A DNA stretch of 64,000 nt from CAVTWH01 sp963850915. Lineage in GTDB: Bacteria > Actinomycetota > Actinomycetes > Mycobacteriales > Micromonosporaceae. The notes below the pieces were generated by a model that saw only the letters and a program-made list of their open reading frames with translations, had not been told where the DNA came from and did not search any database. Positions 1-9,500 of this stretch are shown piece after piece (the stretch's first letter is position 1; the number at the start of each line of letters is the position of its first letter). The DNA lies in contig CAWKND010000004.1 of assembly GCA_963850915.1 (NCBI GenBank), forward strand, positions 1,169,074 through 1,233,073, written 5' to 3'. The position numbers and the translations under genes were made by a program.

Positions 1-2
1 AC

Positions 3-725
3 GGTGACTCGCTCGGCGGTACCGGCATCGCACTGGTCAATCGCGGCTTCAGCCACCTGCTGCTCGGCGAACACCACGACGCACGCGACGACCTGATCCA
101 CGGACTGGTCCTCGGCCGGCGCGGGGGAGACCGGGTCGGCGAAACGCTGGCGATCACCTCTCTGGCGCTGCTTCGCCTGCACCGCAACGAACTCCGACCC
201 GCCGACCGCCTCGCCCGCGCGGCCGCCCGGACCGCGCGTGCCGTGGGCGACCAGTTCGTGCTCGCCTACGCGCTGACCGTCCAGGCAGATGTCGCCCGGA
301 CCGCCGGAGACCCACAGTTGGCCCTGCGACTGGGATCGGAGGCGCTCGCCGCGGCTCGTGGGATCACCAACCTCCGGTACGAAATCGAGGCCCTGATCGC
401 GGTCGGCAGCGCCCTGGCTGAACTGGGCCAGCACGAAGAAGCGGTGCTACGGCTGGACGACGCGGTACGCATCGCCGAGCAGAGCGGCTACCGCACCTGC
501 CACGCCAAGGCTCTCACCGCTTTGGCCCGCGCACACTCGGGCAGTACTCACGGACTGGCCGCAACGTACGCCCAGCAGGCGCTGGCCCTGCACCACAGCA
601 CCGGGTACGCCTTCGGGCAGACCGAAACCCTGCAGTTGCTCACCACGCTGGCCGACCAGCAGGCCAACGCCTCTACCACAACGCCACGGCGGCCGCCGCA
701 ATCGGTGGTGCCAACCCGCCCTTAG
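3..725 (+). CDS. TPR-containing regulator, C-terminal part
   Basis: This reading frame is open from the first bases of the window and ends at TAG 723-725, so only the C-terminal 240 residues or so are present. The sequence is a run of helical hairpins rich in Ala/Leu with the spacing of tetratricopeptide repeats (for example the stretches around ALTVQADVARTAGD and EALIAVGSALAELG). In actinobacteria such tails commonly end SARP/AfsR-like or LuxR-type ATPase regulators, but the DNA-binding and ATPase parts would lie outside the window, so the exact family is not decided. The stop overlaps by a few bases the stop of the convergent gene. Confidence 0.7.
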   Translation, partial: GDSLGGTGIALVNRGFSHLLLGEHHDARDDLIHGLVLGRRGGDRVGETLAITSLALLRLHRNELRPADRLARAAARTARAVGDQFVLAYALTVQADVARTAGDPQLALRLGSEALAAARGITNLRYEIEALIAVGSALAELGQHEEAVLRLDDAVRIAEQSGYRTCHAKALTALARAHSGSTHGLAATYAQQALALHHSTGYAFGQTETLQLLTTLADQQANASTTTPRRPPQSVVPTRP

Positions 726-1678
726 TGCAGCGTGCTCAGCAGGCTCACGCGTTCGGTCTCGATCTCGGCCAGGCGCGCGTTGCCCGCTCTTACCTGGGCT
801 GCCAACTGCGAGTCCAGCTGCTTCACCCGGGCCGCGGCGGCGGCGATCCGTACCTGGGCCTGTTTGATGTGATCGCGCACCTTGAGGTGGGAGAAGATGT
901 TGTCGAACCAGATGTCGAAGAACCGGGTGGTGTCACTGATCGCCGGTCCCAGTGTGGCCACCGGCAGCCCGGCCACGTCGGCCAGTTCGGTACGCAGGAT
1001 GGTCAGCTGCTGATCGGCAACGGCGGCAGCCCGCGCGGCGTCGTCGAGCCGGTTGTGCTTGATGGCGCTGGCGATCACGTCGCCCCTCCCGAAGGTGTCA
1101 TACGTCGACCAGCTGCCGGCACTGGCCAGCTTGTCGCGAACCTCGCCGAGCGCGAACGCGGCCCGGCTGGCCGCCTGGGCCGCCTGTGCCAACTCCCGCG
1201 TCTCCGAGATGAGTCGACCCCGCTCCTCGGCAAGCTCCAGCAGCCGGCGACCACGCGGGTCGGCCGAGGTGGTCAACGCCTGCTCCTTCTCCACCACCAC
1301 CGCCTGGTACCTGGCCGGCGCTGCAGCCAGCTCCACCAACCGGGTCTGAGCGGCGGAGTGCTCCTGCCGTACCGCCTCGAGCCGGGCACCGGCCTCGGCG
1401 ACCCGGAAACGGGCCGCCTCGGCCTCGGCCCGCTCCCGTTCCAGCGACTCGCTACGGCTGCCGCGAAGGGCGGCGAGCACGCTGGTCATCGAGAGGTTCG
1501 CCAACCGCTCGACGTCACGCTGCTCGTCCGCCGCCTGCGCCTGTCGGCTGGTCAACTCGCGCTCCAACCCGGACATCCGCGCCTTCAGCTCTGCGGATCG
1601 GTTCTGCGTCAACAGGTACTCGCGGAGTGCCTCGGCCGCGGCGGCGAAGCGTTGTTCGAGGTCGTTCACCTGATCCAT
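722..1678 (-). CDS. coiled-coil hypothetical protein
   Basis: A 318-residue protein starting MDQVNDLEQ. Almost the whole length is charged, Ala/Glu/Arg-rich heptad sequence: coiled coil at about residues 1-170 and again at 265-318, with a more globular central section (about 190-265) containing WSTYDTFGRGDVI and TTRFFDIWFDNIFSHLKV. There is no signal peptide or membrane helix. I do not recognise a named family; the shape resembles structural or scaffold proteins rather than an enzyme. It is convergent with the upstream TPR gene (4-base overlap of the ends) and lies in the same direction as, and 32 bases downstream of, the luciferase-like monooxygenase gene, so the two may be cotranscribed. 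Confidence 0.7.
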   Translation of the reverse strand: MDQVNDLEQRFAAAAEALREYLLTQNRSAELKARMSGLERELTSRQAQAADEQRDVERLANLSMTSVLAALRGSRSESLERERAEAEAARFRVAEAGARLEAVRQEHSAAQTRLVELAAAPARYQAVVVEKEQALTTSADPRGRRLLELAEERGRLISETRELAQAAQAASRAAFALGEVRDKLASAGSWSTYDTFGRGDVIASAIKHNRLDDAARAAAVADQQLTILRTELADVAGLPVATLGPAISDTTRFFDIWFDNIFSHLKVRDHIKQAQVRIAAAAARVKQLDSQLAAQVRAGNARLAEIETERVSLLSTLH

Positions 1679-1710
1679 TGCAGCAGCTCAGGACAACACC
1701 ACCGGGACGG

Positions 1711-2745
1711 TCAGGGCGCCGGCTGCCAGCCGACTGCGGGGCCGAGCGTGGTTGCCATGTCGGTGAGGATCTGCACGTAGTCGTCGTGGTCGAAGGTGAA
1801 TGGCAGGGCGAACGCGACTTCGTCGATCTCCCGGAACGCGGCGTGCTCGTAGAGGCGTTCGGCGATCTCGGCGCTGCTGCCGACGAAGTCCGGCGCGAAC
1901 ATCATCCGGGCTGGCCCCTGCGGAGTGGCGGTACGTGGCGTCCGGCGCTGGGCGTACTCGGTGTACTTCGCGCGTTGGCTTGCGGTGGCGTTGTCGGTGG
2001 GGATGACCACCAGCCCCTGGGAGACCCGTGCCCGGTCGCCGTCGGGGTGGTGGGCGCGGAAGGTACGGATGTGGGAGAGCTGGATGTCGGCGAAGTCCTC
2101 CGACTCCTCGGCCTTCACCACGCTGCTGGTCAGGAAGTTCATTCCCTGCTCGCCGGCCCAGCTGGCCGAGCGCAGGCTGGCGCCGCCGTACCACATGCGC
2201 CGGCCCAGGCCGGGGGAGTGCGGCTGGACACGGTCGGAGTACACCTCGAAGCCCTCGGTACCGCGCAGTTCGGTCACCGGTTCGCCCCGGACGAAGCTGA
2301 GCAGCCGCCGTACCCGCTCGTAGCTGAAGTCCTCGAGCTGCGCCGTGTCCGGGTAGAGGGCGTGACTGAGCTCGTCGTAGTGGATCGGTGGGCCGACGCT
2401 GACGCCCGGGTTGAGCCGTCCTCCCGAGAGGATGTCCACTGTGGCCAGGTCTTCGGCCAGTCGCAGCGGATTCTCCCAGCCGAGCGGGGTGACCGCGGTA
2501 CCCAGCTCGATGCGGCTGGTGCGCTGTGTCGCCGCGGCCAGGACGGCGACCGGTGAGGAGATGCCGTACTGCAGGTGGCGGTGGCGTACCCAGGCACTGT
2601 CGAAGCCCAGCCGCTCACCCAGCTCGATGATCTCCAGGGTTGCCTCGTGGCCGCGGCGCGGATCGGCCTCGTCGAACAGGCCGATGGTGAGGAAGCCCAA
2701 CTTCTTCAGGGGCTGCGACGGCAGCGGCACGGGATCCTCCATCAT
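1711..2745 (-). CDS. luciferase-like flavin/F420-dependent monooxygenase (LLM class)
   Basis: The product (about 344 residues) has the family's N-terminal strand KKLGFLTIGLF, the TSRIELGTAVTPLGWENPLRLAEDLATVDILSGGRL block that follows the flavin site, and the C-terminal GSSAEIAERL motif of LLM-class TIM-barrel oxidoreductases. These enzymes use FMNH2 or F420; the substrate cannot be told from sequence. Two adjacent ATG codons at 2745 and 2742 are the best starts, because upstream frame codes only for low-complexity sequence and would run into the divergent gene that starts at 2856. The roughly 110-bp gap between these divergent genes must hold both promoters. Confidence 0.85.
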   Translation of the reverse strand: MMEDPVPLPSQPLKKLGFLTIGLFDEADPRRGHEATLEIIELGERLGFDSAWVRHRHLQYGISSPVAVLAAATQRTSRIELGTAVTPLGWENPLRLAEDLATVDILSGGRLNPGVSVGPPIHYDELSHALYPDTAQLEDFSYERVRRLLSFVRGEPVTELRGTEGFEVYSDRVQPHSPGLGRRMWYGGASLRSASWAGEQGMNFLTSSVVKAEESEDFADIQLSHIRTFRAHHPDGDRARVSQGLVVIPTDNATASQRAKYTEYAQRRTPRTATPQGPARMMFAPDFVGSSAEIAERLYEHAAFREIDEVAFALPFTFDHDDYVQILTDMATTLGPAVGWQPAP

Positions 2746-2855
2746 CACGCAGGCAGTGCCGGGCATCGGCGCTGCTTCGATTGTCCCAAGCAGCGCCGCG
2801 GGCAACGCACCGGGCAGTGCCGCGGCGGGGGTACCCGGATGGGAGAATCCGCTGC

Positions 2856-4511
2856 GTGGCCGCAACCCTGGCGGCGGAGCACACCGCCGCCACCCCCGTC
2901 TCCACCCGCCGGTACGGCTTGTCCACTCTGCTGGCGCTGCTGTTCGGCACTGTCGGGGTCGGCTACCGGGCGGCCATGCTGGTCCTGCATACGCCGCTCA
3001 CCAACAGCGACGAGTCGATGATGGGGCTGGCCGGCCGGCACATCGCGGAGGGGCGCGACTTCCCGTTCTTCTACTACGGCCAGCACTACATGGGGACGAT
3101 CGAGGCGTACCTCGCGGTGCCGGGCTTCGCCCTCTTCGGCTCGTCCGTGCTGGCGCTGCGCGCCCCGCTGCTGCTCTGTTACGCCGCGTTCCTGCTCTTC
3201 AGCTACCAGCTCACCCGCCGGGTGTACGGCGCCTGGCCGGCCACCGCCACCGTGGGGATCTTGGCGCTCGGCTCCGAGTTCGTGCTCCGGGAGCAGTTGC
3301 TGGCCCGGGGCGGCTACCCCGAGCTGCTCGCCATGGGAGCGGGGCTGCTGCTGCTCACGGTACGGCTGGCCAGCGGGGCGGTACGGCACCGGCTGGTCGC
3401 CTTCGCCGTCTGGGGGCTGGTCGCCGGCCTGTTGCTCTGGGACGACTGGCTCATCGCCCCGTACCTGTTGGCCGCCGGCGTCGTCCTGGTGGCCCGCTGC
3501 CGGCGTGAGCTGCTGGGCTGGGCGGGGCCGCTGCTCGTCGGCGGCCTGCTGGTCGGCCTGCTGCCGGGGGTACCCGGAAATCTCAACCCCAGTGACGGCA
3601 ACACCTGGCGCGACTTCCGCGCCCTGAACGGCGGCGGCTCCGCGACCCTGCACCAGCACCTGTCCGCCGGCATCGGCACCGGGGTACCGCTAGCCACCGG
3701 CCTGTGCCAGCCGAACCACTGCGGCCGGCCCGAGCAGGCGTGGAGCTACGTCTACCTGGCGCTGCTCGTACTCGCCACCGTGCTCGCGGCGCTGGCGCTG
3801 CGGCGGGCCAGCCGGTCAGAGGAGCGCGTTGTCGCCTTGACCCAGCTGGTACTCGCCGGAGCGGCACTGTTGACCGTGGTGCTCTACGTGCGCAGTGGCA
3901 GCGCAGCCGCGGTAGCCATCGAATCCGCGCGGTACCTGGCGTGCCTGCAGCTCTCCACCGCCGCCGCGCTGTGGCCGCTGTGGCTGCTGGCTCTCCGGCT
4001 GACCCGAACCTCGTTGGTCGACCGGGTCACCGGCGCGCTGGGCATCGTGGTGCTGGTCGCACTGGTGGCCGTGATGCTGATCGCGAGCGCCGGGCAGGTA
4101 CGCGTCGCGCCAGCCAACCGGAGCATCGATACGCAGCTGACCAATCTCGGCCGGGAACTGGAGCGGCGCGGCATCACCCGGGTGTACAGCGAGTACTGGA
4201 CCTGTGGCCGGCTCATCTTCCAGACCCGCGAGCGGGTGGCCTGCGCGGCGCTCAAATCGGGGCTGGTCGCGGGCCAGGACCGCTATCCGGCGTACCGCAC
4301 CGAGGTGCAGGCCGCCCCGTCCCCCGCCTACGTGGTGCCGACCGGGCGGGAAGCCACCACCTGGACCTCCGACTGGCTGCGCGGTGAGCTCGACAGCTAC
4401 CTGCGCCAGCACGCTGTCGCGGTCGCCGTCACCGTGCTGCCCGGGTACCTCATCTACCAACCCGCCGAGCGCATCGGACTGCCGTTGCCCGCCGCTCCAG
4501 CACACCGGTGA
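2856..4511 (+). CDS. multipass membrane glycosyltransferase-like protein (GT39/ArnT type)
   Basis: The protein has about 551 residues from a GTG start and about ten predicted hydrophobic helices, ending in a soluble C-terminal domain of about 130 residues. The early periplasmic loop contains TNSDESMMGLAGRHIAEG followed by a Y-rich segment, the arrangement of GT-C enzymes such as dolichyl-phosphate-mannose mannosyltransferases, where acidic residues in the first loop coordinate the metal and lipid-phosphate sugar. Such proteins transfer sugars from polyprenyl phosphate donors on the outer face of the membrane. The acceptor is unknown. The start at 2856 was chosen because it precedes the first helix with a short positively charged segment; an upstream in-frame ATG at 2781 would overlap the divergent gene's start. 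Confidence 0.7.
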   Translation: MAATLAAEHTAATPVSTRRYGLSTLLALLFGTVGVGYRAAMLVLHTPLTNSDESMMGLAGRHIAEGRDFPFFYYGQHYMGTIEAYLAVPGFALFGSSVLALRAPLLLCYAAFLLFSYQLTRRVYGAWPATATVGILALGSEFVLREQLLARGGYPELLAMGAGLLLLTVRLASGAVRHRLVAFAVWGLVAGLLLWDDWLIAPYLLAAGVVLVARCRRELLGWAGPLLVGGLLVGLLPGVPGNLNPSDGNTWRDFRALNGGGSATLHQHLSAGIGTGVPLATGLCQPNHCGRPEQAWSYVYLALLVLATVLAALALRRASRSEERVVALTQLVLAGAALLTVVLYVRSGSAAAVAIESARYLACLQLSTAAALWPLWLLALRLTRTSLVDRVTGALGIVVLVALVAVMLIASAGQVRVAPANRSIDTQLTNLGRELERRGITRVYSEYWTCGRLIFQTRERVACAALKSGLVAGQDRYPAYRTEVQAAPSPAYVVPTGREATTWTSDWLRGELDSYLRQHAVAVAVTVLPGYLIYQPAERIGLPLPAAPAHR

Positions 4512-4581
4512 TCGCCCCTGCGGCCAGGACTGCCGGATTGGCACTCGAGTGGGTGGGACACCAACCCCTAGGATCATGATC

Positions 4582-5421
4582 ATGGAACTCCTGCGGTACG
4601 CCGCGTTCAGTACCGATCCGGCCGGCGGCAACCCGGCCGGTGTCGTACTGGATGCCAGCGGGCTCGGCGACGCGGAGATGCAGCGGGTGGCCGCCGACGT
4701 CGGGTACTCCGAAACCGCCTTCCTCGTACCCGGCGCGGAGGGGCACTTCGAGGTGCGCTACTTCAGCCCAAAGGCGGAAGTCCCGTTCTGCGGCCACGCG
4801 ACCATCGCGTCGGCAGCCGCCTACGCCGAGCGGTACGGCCCCGGGGCCTTGCAGTTGCACACCCGCGCCGGTCTGGTCGAGGTCTCCACCGAGGTACGGG
4901 CGGACGGCACCATCACCGCCACGCTGATCAGTGTCGAACCGCAGACCAGGCCGATCTCCGCCGGCGACCTTACCGAGCTGCTCGCAGCGCTGCGCTGGAT
5001 GCCGGGGGAGCTGGACCCGGCGCTGCCGCCACGGGTTGCCTTTGCCGGGGCGTGGCATCCCATCGTGGCCGCCGCGAGCCGCGAACGCCTGGCCCGACTG
5101 GACTACGACATGGCGGCGCTGGCCAGCCTGATGGCCCAACGCGACTGGACAACCATCGACCTGGTCTACCGCGAGTCCGCGCAGGTATTCCACGCGCGCA
5201 ACCCTTTCCCGCCCGGCGGCGTCGTCGAGGATCCCGCGACCGGTGCGGCAGCCGCGGCGTTCGGTGGCTACCTGCGCGAACTGGGTCTGGTGACGCCACC
5301 CGCCACGGTCACCGTCTACCAGGGCCAGGACATGGGGCGGCCGAGCCTGCTGACCATAGAGATCCCCGCCCAACCCGGTAGCGGGATCGCGGTGACCGGC
5401 GCCGCCATTGCCCTCGCCTGA
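4582..5421 (+). CDS. PhzF family isomerase/epimerase-like protein
   Basis: About 279 residues with the complete PhzF fold pattern: N-terminal FSTDPAGGNPAGVVLD, the catalytic-region glutamate in DVGYSETAFL, RYFSPKAEVPFCGHATIASA, and C-terminal VVEDPATGAAAAAFGGYL. PhzF enzymes are cofactor-independent isomerases acting by proton transfer; only a few have known substrates (phenazine synthesis), and there are no other phenazine genes here, so the substrate is undetermined. An AGGA at 4570-4573 sits at the right distance for the ATG at 4582, rather than the ATG at 4576. It is convergent with the ECF sigma gene, with 26 bases between stops. Confidence 0.88.
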   Translation: MELLRYAAFSTDPAGGNPAGVVLDASGLGDAEMQRVAADVGYSETAFLVPGAEGHFEVRYFSPKAEVPFCGHATIASAAAYAERYGPGALQLHTRAGLVEVSTEVRADGTITATLISVEPQTRPISAGDLTELLAALRWMPGELDPALPPRVAFAGAWHPIVAAASRERLARLDYDMAALASLMAQRDWTTIDLVYRESAQVFHARNPFPPGGVVEDPATGAAAAAFGGYLRELGLVTPPATVTVYQGQDMGRPSLLTIEIPAQPGSGIAVTGAAIALA

Positions 5422-5447
5422 CTCCGGCCGCCGCTGCGGTTGTCACG

Positions 5448-6314
5448 TCACGTGGCCCACGACGGGACGAGCTGGCCCAGGCGGGCCGGGGCGGTCAGCG
5501 AGTGGATCGCTGTGACACGACCGTCGGCGACCGTGAAGGCCATCACCGTGATTGGTCGTCCGGCAACGGTGACGAGTACGCCGGGGGCGCCGTCCACGAG
5601 AGCCGGATGTACCACCGCGTCTGGGCGCGCGTACCTCGTCGCCTGGGCCGCGATCTGGGCGGCGCCGCGGATGACGACGCTCCCCTCGGGGCCCTGTGCC
5701 CGCATTTCGACGTCGGGGGCGAGCACGCCCAGCAGTCCGGCGACATCGCCCCGGCCGGCCGCCGCGAAGAACGCGTCGACGACGTCCCGGCCGGCGGCAT
5801 GGGCATCGGCTGTCGGGGCACCCAGCCGCAGCCGACCCCTGGCCCGGCTGGCCAGCATCTTGGTGGCTGCGGTGCTCCGGCCGAGGATGGCCGCGATCGC
5901 ATCGAACGGGACGTCGAAGATGTCGTGCAGTACGAACGACACCCGTTCCGCCGGCGTGAGGGCGTCCATGACGACGTAGAGCGCGAGGCCGACGGACTCG
6001 GCGAGCAGAGCCTGCTGCTCGGGATCGGTCCGGGCGTCCGCTTCCCGGGGCAGCGCGCCGACGTCGAGTTCGAGCGGCTGCTCGCCCCGTACGCCGCGCC
6101 GGCGTAGGGCGTCCAGGCAGATCCTGCCGGTCACCGTGGTCAGCCAGCCGCGCAGGTCCGCGATGCCGGCGCCACCGGTCCGGGCGAGCCGCAGCCACGC
6201 CTCCTGGACGGCGTCATCCGCGTCGGCGTGCGAGGCGAGCATCCGGAACGCGATCGCGTGCAGATAAGGGCGCTGGGTCTCGAACTCCGCGGCGAGCTCT
6301 TCCTCATCGGTCAC
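5448..6314 (-). CDS. ECF41-type RNA polymerase sigma factor (SigJ-like)
   Basis: The protein (288 residues) has sigma region 2 (RPYLHAIAFRMLASHADADDAVQEAWLR), region 4 (ALTPAERVSFVLHDIFDVPFDAIAAILGRS) and then a C-terminal SnoaL/NTF2-like extension of about 110 residues. That extension is the hallmark of the ECF41 group, in which it modulates sigma activity in place of a separate anti-sigma factor (known for the family). The GTG start at 6314 has AAGGAG upstream at good spacing. The divergent neighbour is a carboxymuconolactone decarboxylase-like gene, the usual ECF41 target partner, and a promoter of ECF41 type lies between them. Confidence 0.9.
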   Translation of the reverse strand: MTDEEELAAEFETQRPYLHAIAFRMLASHADADDAVQEAWLRLARTGGAGIADLRGWLTTVTGRICLDALRRRGVRGEQPLELDVGALPREADARTDPEQQALLAESVGLALYVVMDALTPAERVSFVLHDIFDVPFDAIAAILGRSTAATKMLASRARGRLRLGAPTADAHAAGRDVVDAFFAAAGRGDVAGLLGVLAPDVEMRAQGPEGSVVIRGAAQIAAQATRYARPDAVVHPALVDGAPGVLVTVAGRPITVMAFTVADGRVTAIHSLTAPARLGQLVPSWAT

Positions 6315-6337
6315 GGTTCTCCTTGGCGTACAGCGGG

Positions 6338-6364
6338 TGTCACTACCAGGACGCAGCGCGCGCC
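6338..6364 (+). promoter_or_regulatory. candidate ECF41-dependent promoter
   Basis: TGTCACT at 6338-6344, then 16 bases, then CGCC at 6361-6364. The published ECF41 consensus is TGTCACA in the -35 region with CGTC in the -10 region, so each box differs by one base. It points at the decarboxylase-like gene starting at 6476 and lies 24 bases upstream of the divergent sigma gene's start. Confidence 0.6.
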
Positions 6365-6475
6365 GCTGAGGTAACGGGCGGGCCGGCGTTACCTTCCGCC
6401 CCGGCCGGCCGTCGTAGTGCCGTCCCGGACGTCGCAGTGCCGTCCACCGAGCCAACCCCGATCCCTGGAGAAGAG

Positions 6476-6931
6476 ATGACCGCACGCATCCAGAACACCG
6501 CAAGCCAACCTGACATCACGAAAGGCGTCCAGCATCTCTACAAGGAGGTGTACGCCGGCGGCGTACCACCGCAGACCCTCGAGCTGGTACACCTGCGGGT
6601 GAGCCAGATCAACGGCTGCAGCGCCTGTGTCGACGCCGGCGCCACCACCGCGACCAAGGCCGGTGTCAGTACCGAAAAGCTAATCACCCTCGCGGCCTGG
6701 TACGAGAACCCGCTCTTCGACGACGCCGAGCGGGCAGCGCTGGCGCTCGCCGAGGCCGCGACCCGGCTCGCCGACCGGCCGGGTGCGGTCACCGACGAGA
6801 TCTGGGCCGAGGCTGCGAGCCACTACGACGAGCGGCAGCTCGGGGCCGTGGTACTGATGGTGGCGATCACCAACTTCTTCAACCGCGTCAACACCACCTT
6901 GCGGGTACCCGCCGGGACAAGGTGGGACTGA
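6476..6931 (+). CDS. carboxymuconolactone decarboxylase / AhpD-like protein
   Basis: A 151-residue all-helical protein with LELVHLRVSQINGCSACVDAG near residues 41-62. This is the family's CxxC active-site region; the glutamate upstream and both cysteines are present, but the position four after the second cysteine, usually histidine, is glycine here. AhpD-like members reduce peroxides or act as disulfide-linked oxidoreductases; function here is inferred only from family and position. GGAG sits just upstream of the ATG. Its partnership with an ECF41 sigma factor, divergent and sharing the intergenic promoter, is the standard conserved arrangement. Confidence 0.88.
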   Translation: MTARIQNTASQPDITKGVQHLYKEVYAGGVPPQTLELVHLRVSQINGCSACVDAGATTATKAGVSTEKLITLAAWYENPLFDDAERAALALAEAATRLADRPGAVTDEIWAEAASHYDERQLGAVVLMVAITNFFNRVNTTLRVPAGTRWD

Positions 6932-7027
6932 CCGGGCGAGCGTTGATCGCCACCTCGCTGGCAACCCATGCGGTCCGGTAGCGGCGCGCCGGCCACGCTA
7001 CCGTCGCGGAGCGCTGGCTAGGCTGCG

Positions 7028-7245
7028 GTGAACGTGCCGCCTCGGTTGCGGACGGCGCTGCCGTCCATCGAGCGGGGACTGGGCGCGTCACCGACGACCA
7101 TCCAGTGGGTCGTGTCCGGGTACGGGCTGACCGTCGGGGCTGGCCCTGGTGCCAGCTGGGCGACTCGGAGACACGCTGGGCCGACGCCGAATGCTCCTGA
7201 TCGGGTTGTCGGCATTCGTGGGGAGCGAGATCGGCGGGTTCAGCC
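7028..7245 (+). pseudogene. remnant of an MFS (DHA2/EmrB-QacA type) drug transporter
   Basis: One frame encodes ALPSIERGLGASPTTIQWVV followed by SGYGLTVG, and the next frame continues with PAGRLGDTLGRRRMLLIGLSAFVG. Together they match the N-terminal two membrane segments and the first cytoplasmic loop of 14-helix MFS exporters. The frame changes at about 7140-7150, the N-terminus carries extra codons, and homology stops near 7245, so about 90 percent of the gene is missing. The 180 bases from there to the ABC transporter start hold no recognisable gene. Confidence 0.75.
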
Positions 7246-7426
7246 GGAGCGGGCCGAAATCGGCTGCGACCCCACGATCCGGGCATCGCCGGGCGACCAG
7301 GTACCTCTACTATGGACCGGGTTACGTCCGTGGCCGGCAGGCGTTGTCCTGCGCCATGGGCCTGCAGGTTTCCCGTGCGAGAGGGCAAGCCGGTACTTGG
7401 CCGGGATGGCAGGAGGTCGCGCCGTC

Positions 7427-9485
7427 ATGCATCCCGGCCCCGGCCACCACATGCGCCCGTTCGGTGGCGATCCAACGGTTACGAAGCAGCGCGTACGGCC
7501 GGGCACCATCGCCAGGATCGTGCGGTACGCGCGGCCGTACCGGTGGCAGCTGACCATCTTCCTGGTGGCCGCGGCGCTGGACGCGGTGATCATGGTGACC
7601 ATCCCGGTACTGCTCGGGGTGGTCATCGATCGTGGCGTACTGCCGAAGCGAGCCGATGTCGTCCTCGGCATCGCCGCCCTCGTCGCCGGGCTGGCGATTC
7701 TCGACGCCTTCTTCACCTTCGTCCAGCGCTGGTACACCGCCCGGGTCGGCGAAGGCCTCATCTATGACCTGCGTACCCAGGTGTTCGCGCACGTCCAGCG
7801 GCAGCCGATCGCGTTCTTCACCCGGGCGCACACCGGCTCGCTGGTCAGCCGGCTGAACGGAGACGTGATCGGCGCGCAGCAGGCGCTGACCTCGACACTG
7901 GTGTCCACAGTCTCGAGCACGCTCCAGGTGATTCTGGTGCTGTTGACGATGTTCTACTTCTCCTGGCTGGTCACCGTCATCGCGTTGGTACTGATCCCGC
8001 TGTTCATCATCCCGGCCCGCCTGGTCGGGCGCCGGCTGCAGTTGCTGACTCAAGAGTCGATGCAGCTGGACGCCGCCATGGGATCGACGATGACGGAGCG
8101 GTTCAACGTCGCCGGCGCGATGCTCGCGAAGCTGTTCGGCCGGCCGCGCGAAGAGATCGGCCTATTCGCCGATCGGGCCGCGAAGGTCAGAGACATCGGC
8201 GTGGTACGGGCGATGTACGGCAGCACGCTCTTCATTGGCTTGACGCTGCTCGCCTCGCTGTCCACTGCGGTGATCTACGGCGGCGGTGGCATCCTCGTCG
8301 TCCGGGGCGCTTTCCAGGTCGGCACCATGGTGTCCCTGGCGATGCTGCTGAACAGGCTGTACGGCCCGATTACGGCACTCTCCAACGTGCAGGTCGACGC
8401 GATGACCGCGCTGGTCAGTTTTGACCGCGTGTTCGAGGTGCTCGACTTGACGCCGCTGATCGAGGACCGGCCCGACGCGGTACCGCTGACGCTCGCGCCA
8501 CGGGTCAACGGGCCGCAGGGCAACGGGCCGCAGGGCAACGGGTCGAGTGGCTCCGCCGGCTCGGCCGTGGACATCGTGTTCGACCACGTCTCGTTCCACT
8601 ACCCGGCCGCGTCCGAGGTCTCGCTCGCGTCGCTGGAGTCGATCGCACTGCCCGTACCCGAACGTTCCGGCGTCCGGATGGGGGTACTCCACGACGTCAG
8701 CTTCACCGCTCCCGCGCGGCAGATGACAGCCTTGGTCGGCCCGTCCGGAGCGGGCAAGACGACGATCACTCATCTGGTTTCCCGGCTCTACGATCCCAGC
8801 GAAGGCACGGTCCGCATCGGTGGATTCGACCTGCGGAGCGTGACCCAGGAATCGTTGCGCGACGCGGTCGGCGTGGTGACCCAGGACGCGCACATGTACC
8901 ACGACACGATCCGGACCAACCTCCTCTACGCCCGCCCGGATGCGAGCCAGGCGGAGCTGATCGGAGGCATGTCGGGCGGCCCGCATCTGGGACCTGATCG
9001 CTTCGCTACCGGACGGGCTGGACACGATTGTGGGCGACCGCGGCTACCGGCTGTCCGGCGGCGAGAAACAGCGGCTGGCCCTCGCCCGGCTGCTGCTGAA
9101 GGAGCCTGCCGTCGTGGTACTCGACGAGGCCACCGCGCACCTGGACTCCGAGTCCGAGTCGGCGGTACAACAAGCACTGAGAACCGCGTTGGCCGGGCGT
9201 ACTTCGCTGGTCATCGCCCATCGGCTGTCCACCATCCGCGACGCGGACCAGATACTCGTCATCGATGACGGCCGGGTCCGTGAGTGCGGTAAGCACGACG
9301 AGCTGCTCTCCGCCGGCGGGCTGTACGCGGACCTGTACCGGACCCAGTTCAGGCGTCAGGAGCCCGTCGGTACCGGCGTGCGGCTCGGGCCGCCCGGAGG
9401 GCATGTCCCGCCGCCCCGACCGCCGGGTGGTCCCGGCCTACCTCCGCCGGGCAGACCGTGGCCCGGGCCGCCCGGCCCGGTGTAG
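7427..9485 (+). CDS. ABC exporter, fused membrane and ATPase domains (frameshifted at 8963)
   Basis: A half-transporter of the lipid A/multidrug exporter type: six-helix membrane domain (about residues 25-320) then ATPase domain with Walker A GPSGAGKTT, signature LSGGEKQR and Walker B VVVLDEAT followed by the H-loop VIAHRLST. The frame breaks at 8963-8964, where one extra G separates ASQAELI from IWDLIASLPDGLD; removing it restores a protein of about 685 residues. A GPQGN-repeat linker lies between the domains (8510-8560) and a Pro/Gly-rich tail of about 35 residues ends the protein. The ATG at 7427 follows AGGAGG at 7411. It is convergent with the sulfotransferase gene (15-base gap) and could export the product of that locus. 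Confidence 0.85.
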
Positions 9486-9500
9486 CCGGTCCGGTATGGC

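Noticed and set aside
725..1780. 351-codon open frame on the plus strand
   Set aside because: Antisense to the coiled-coil gene; its His/Arg/Gly-rich composition is the mirror of GC-rich codons and it has no family features.
2745..3659. 304-codon minus-strand frame
   Set aside because: Shadow of the membrane glycosyltransferase gene, very rich in Gln/Arg/Glu/Gly and without domains.
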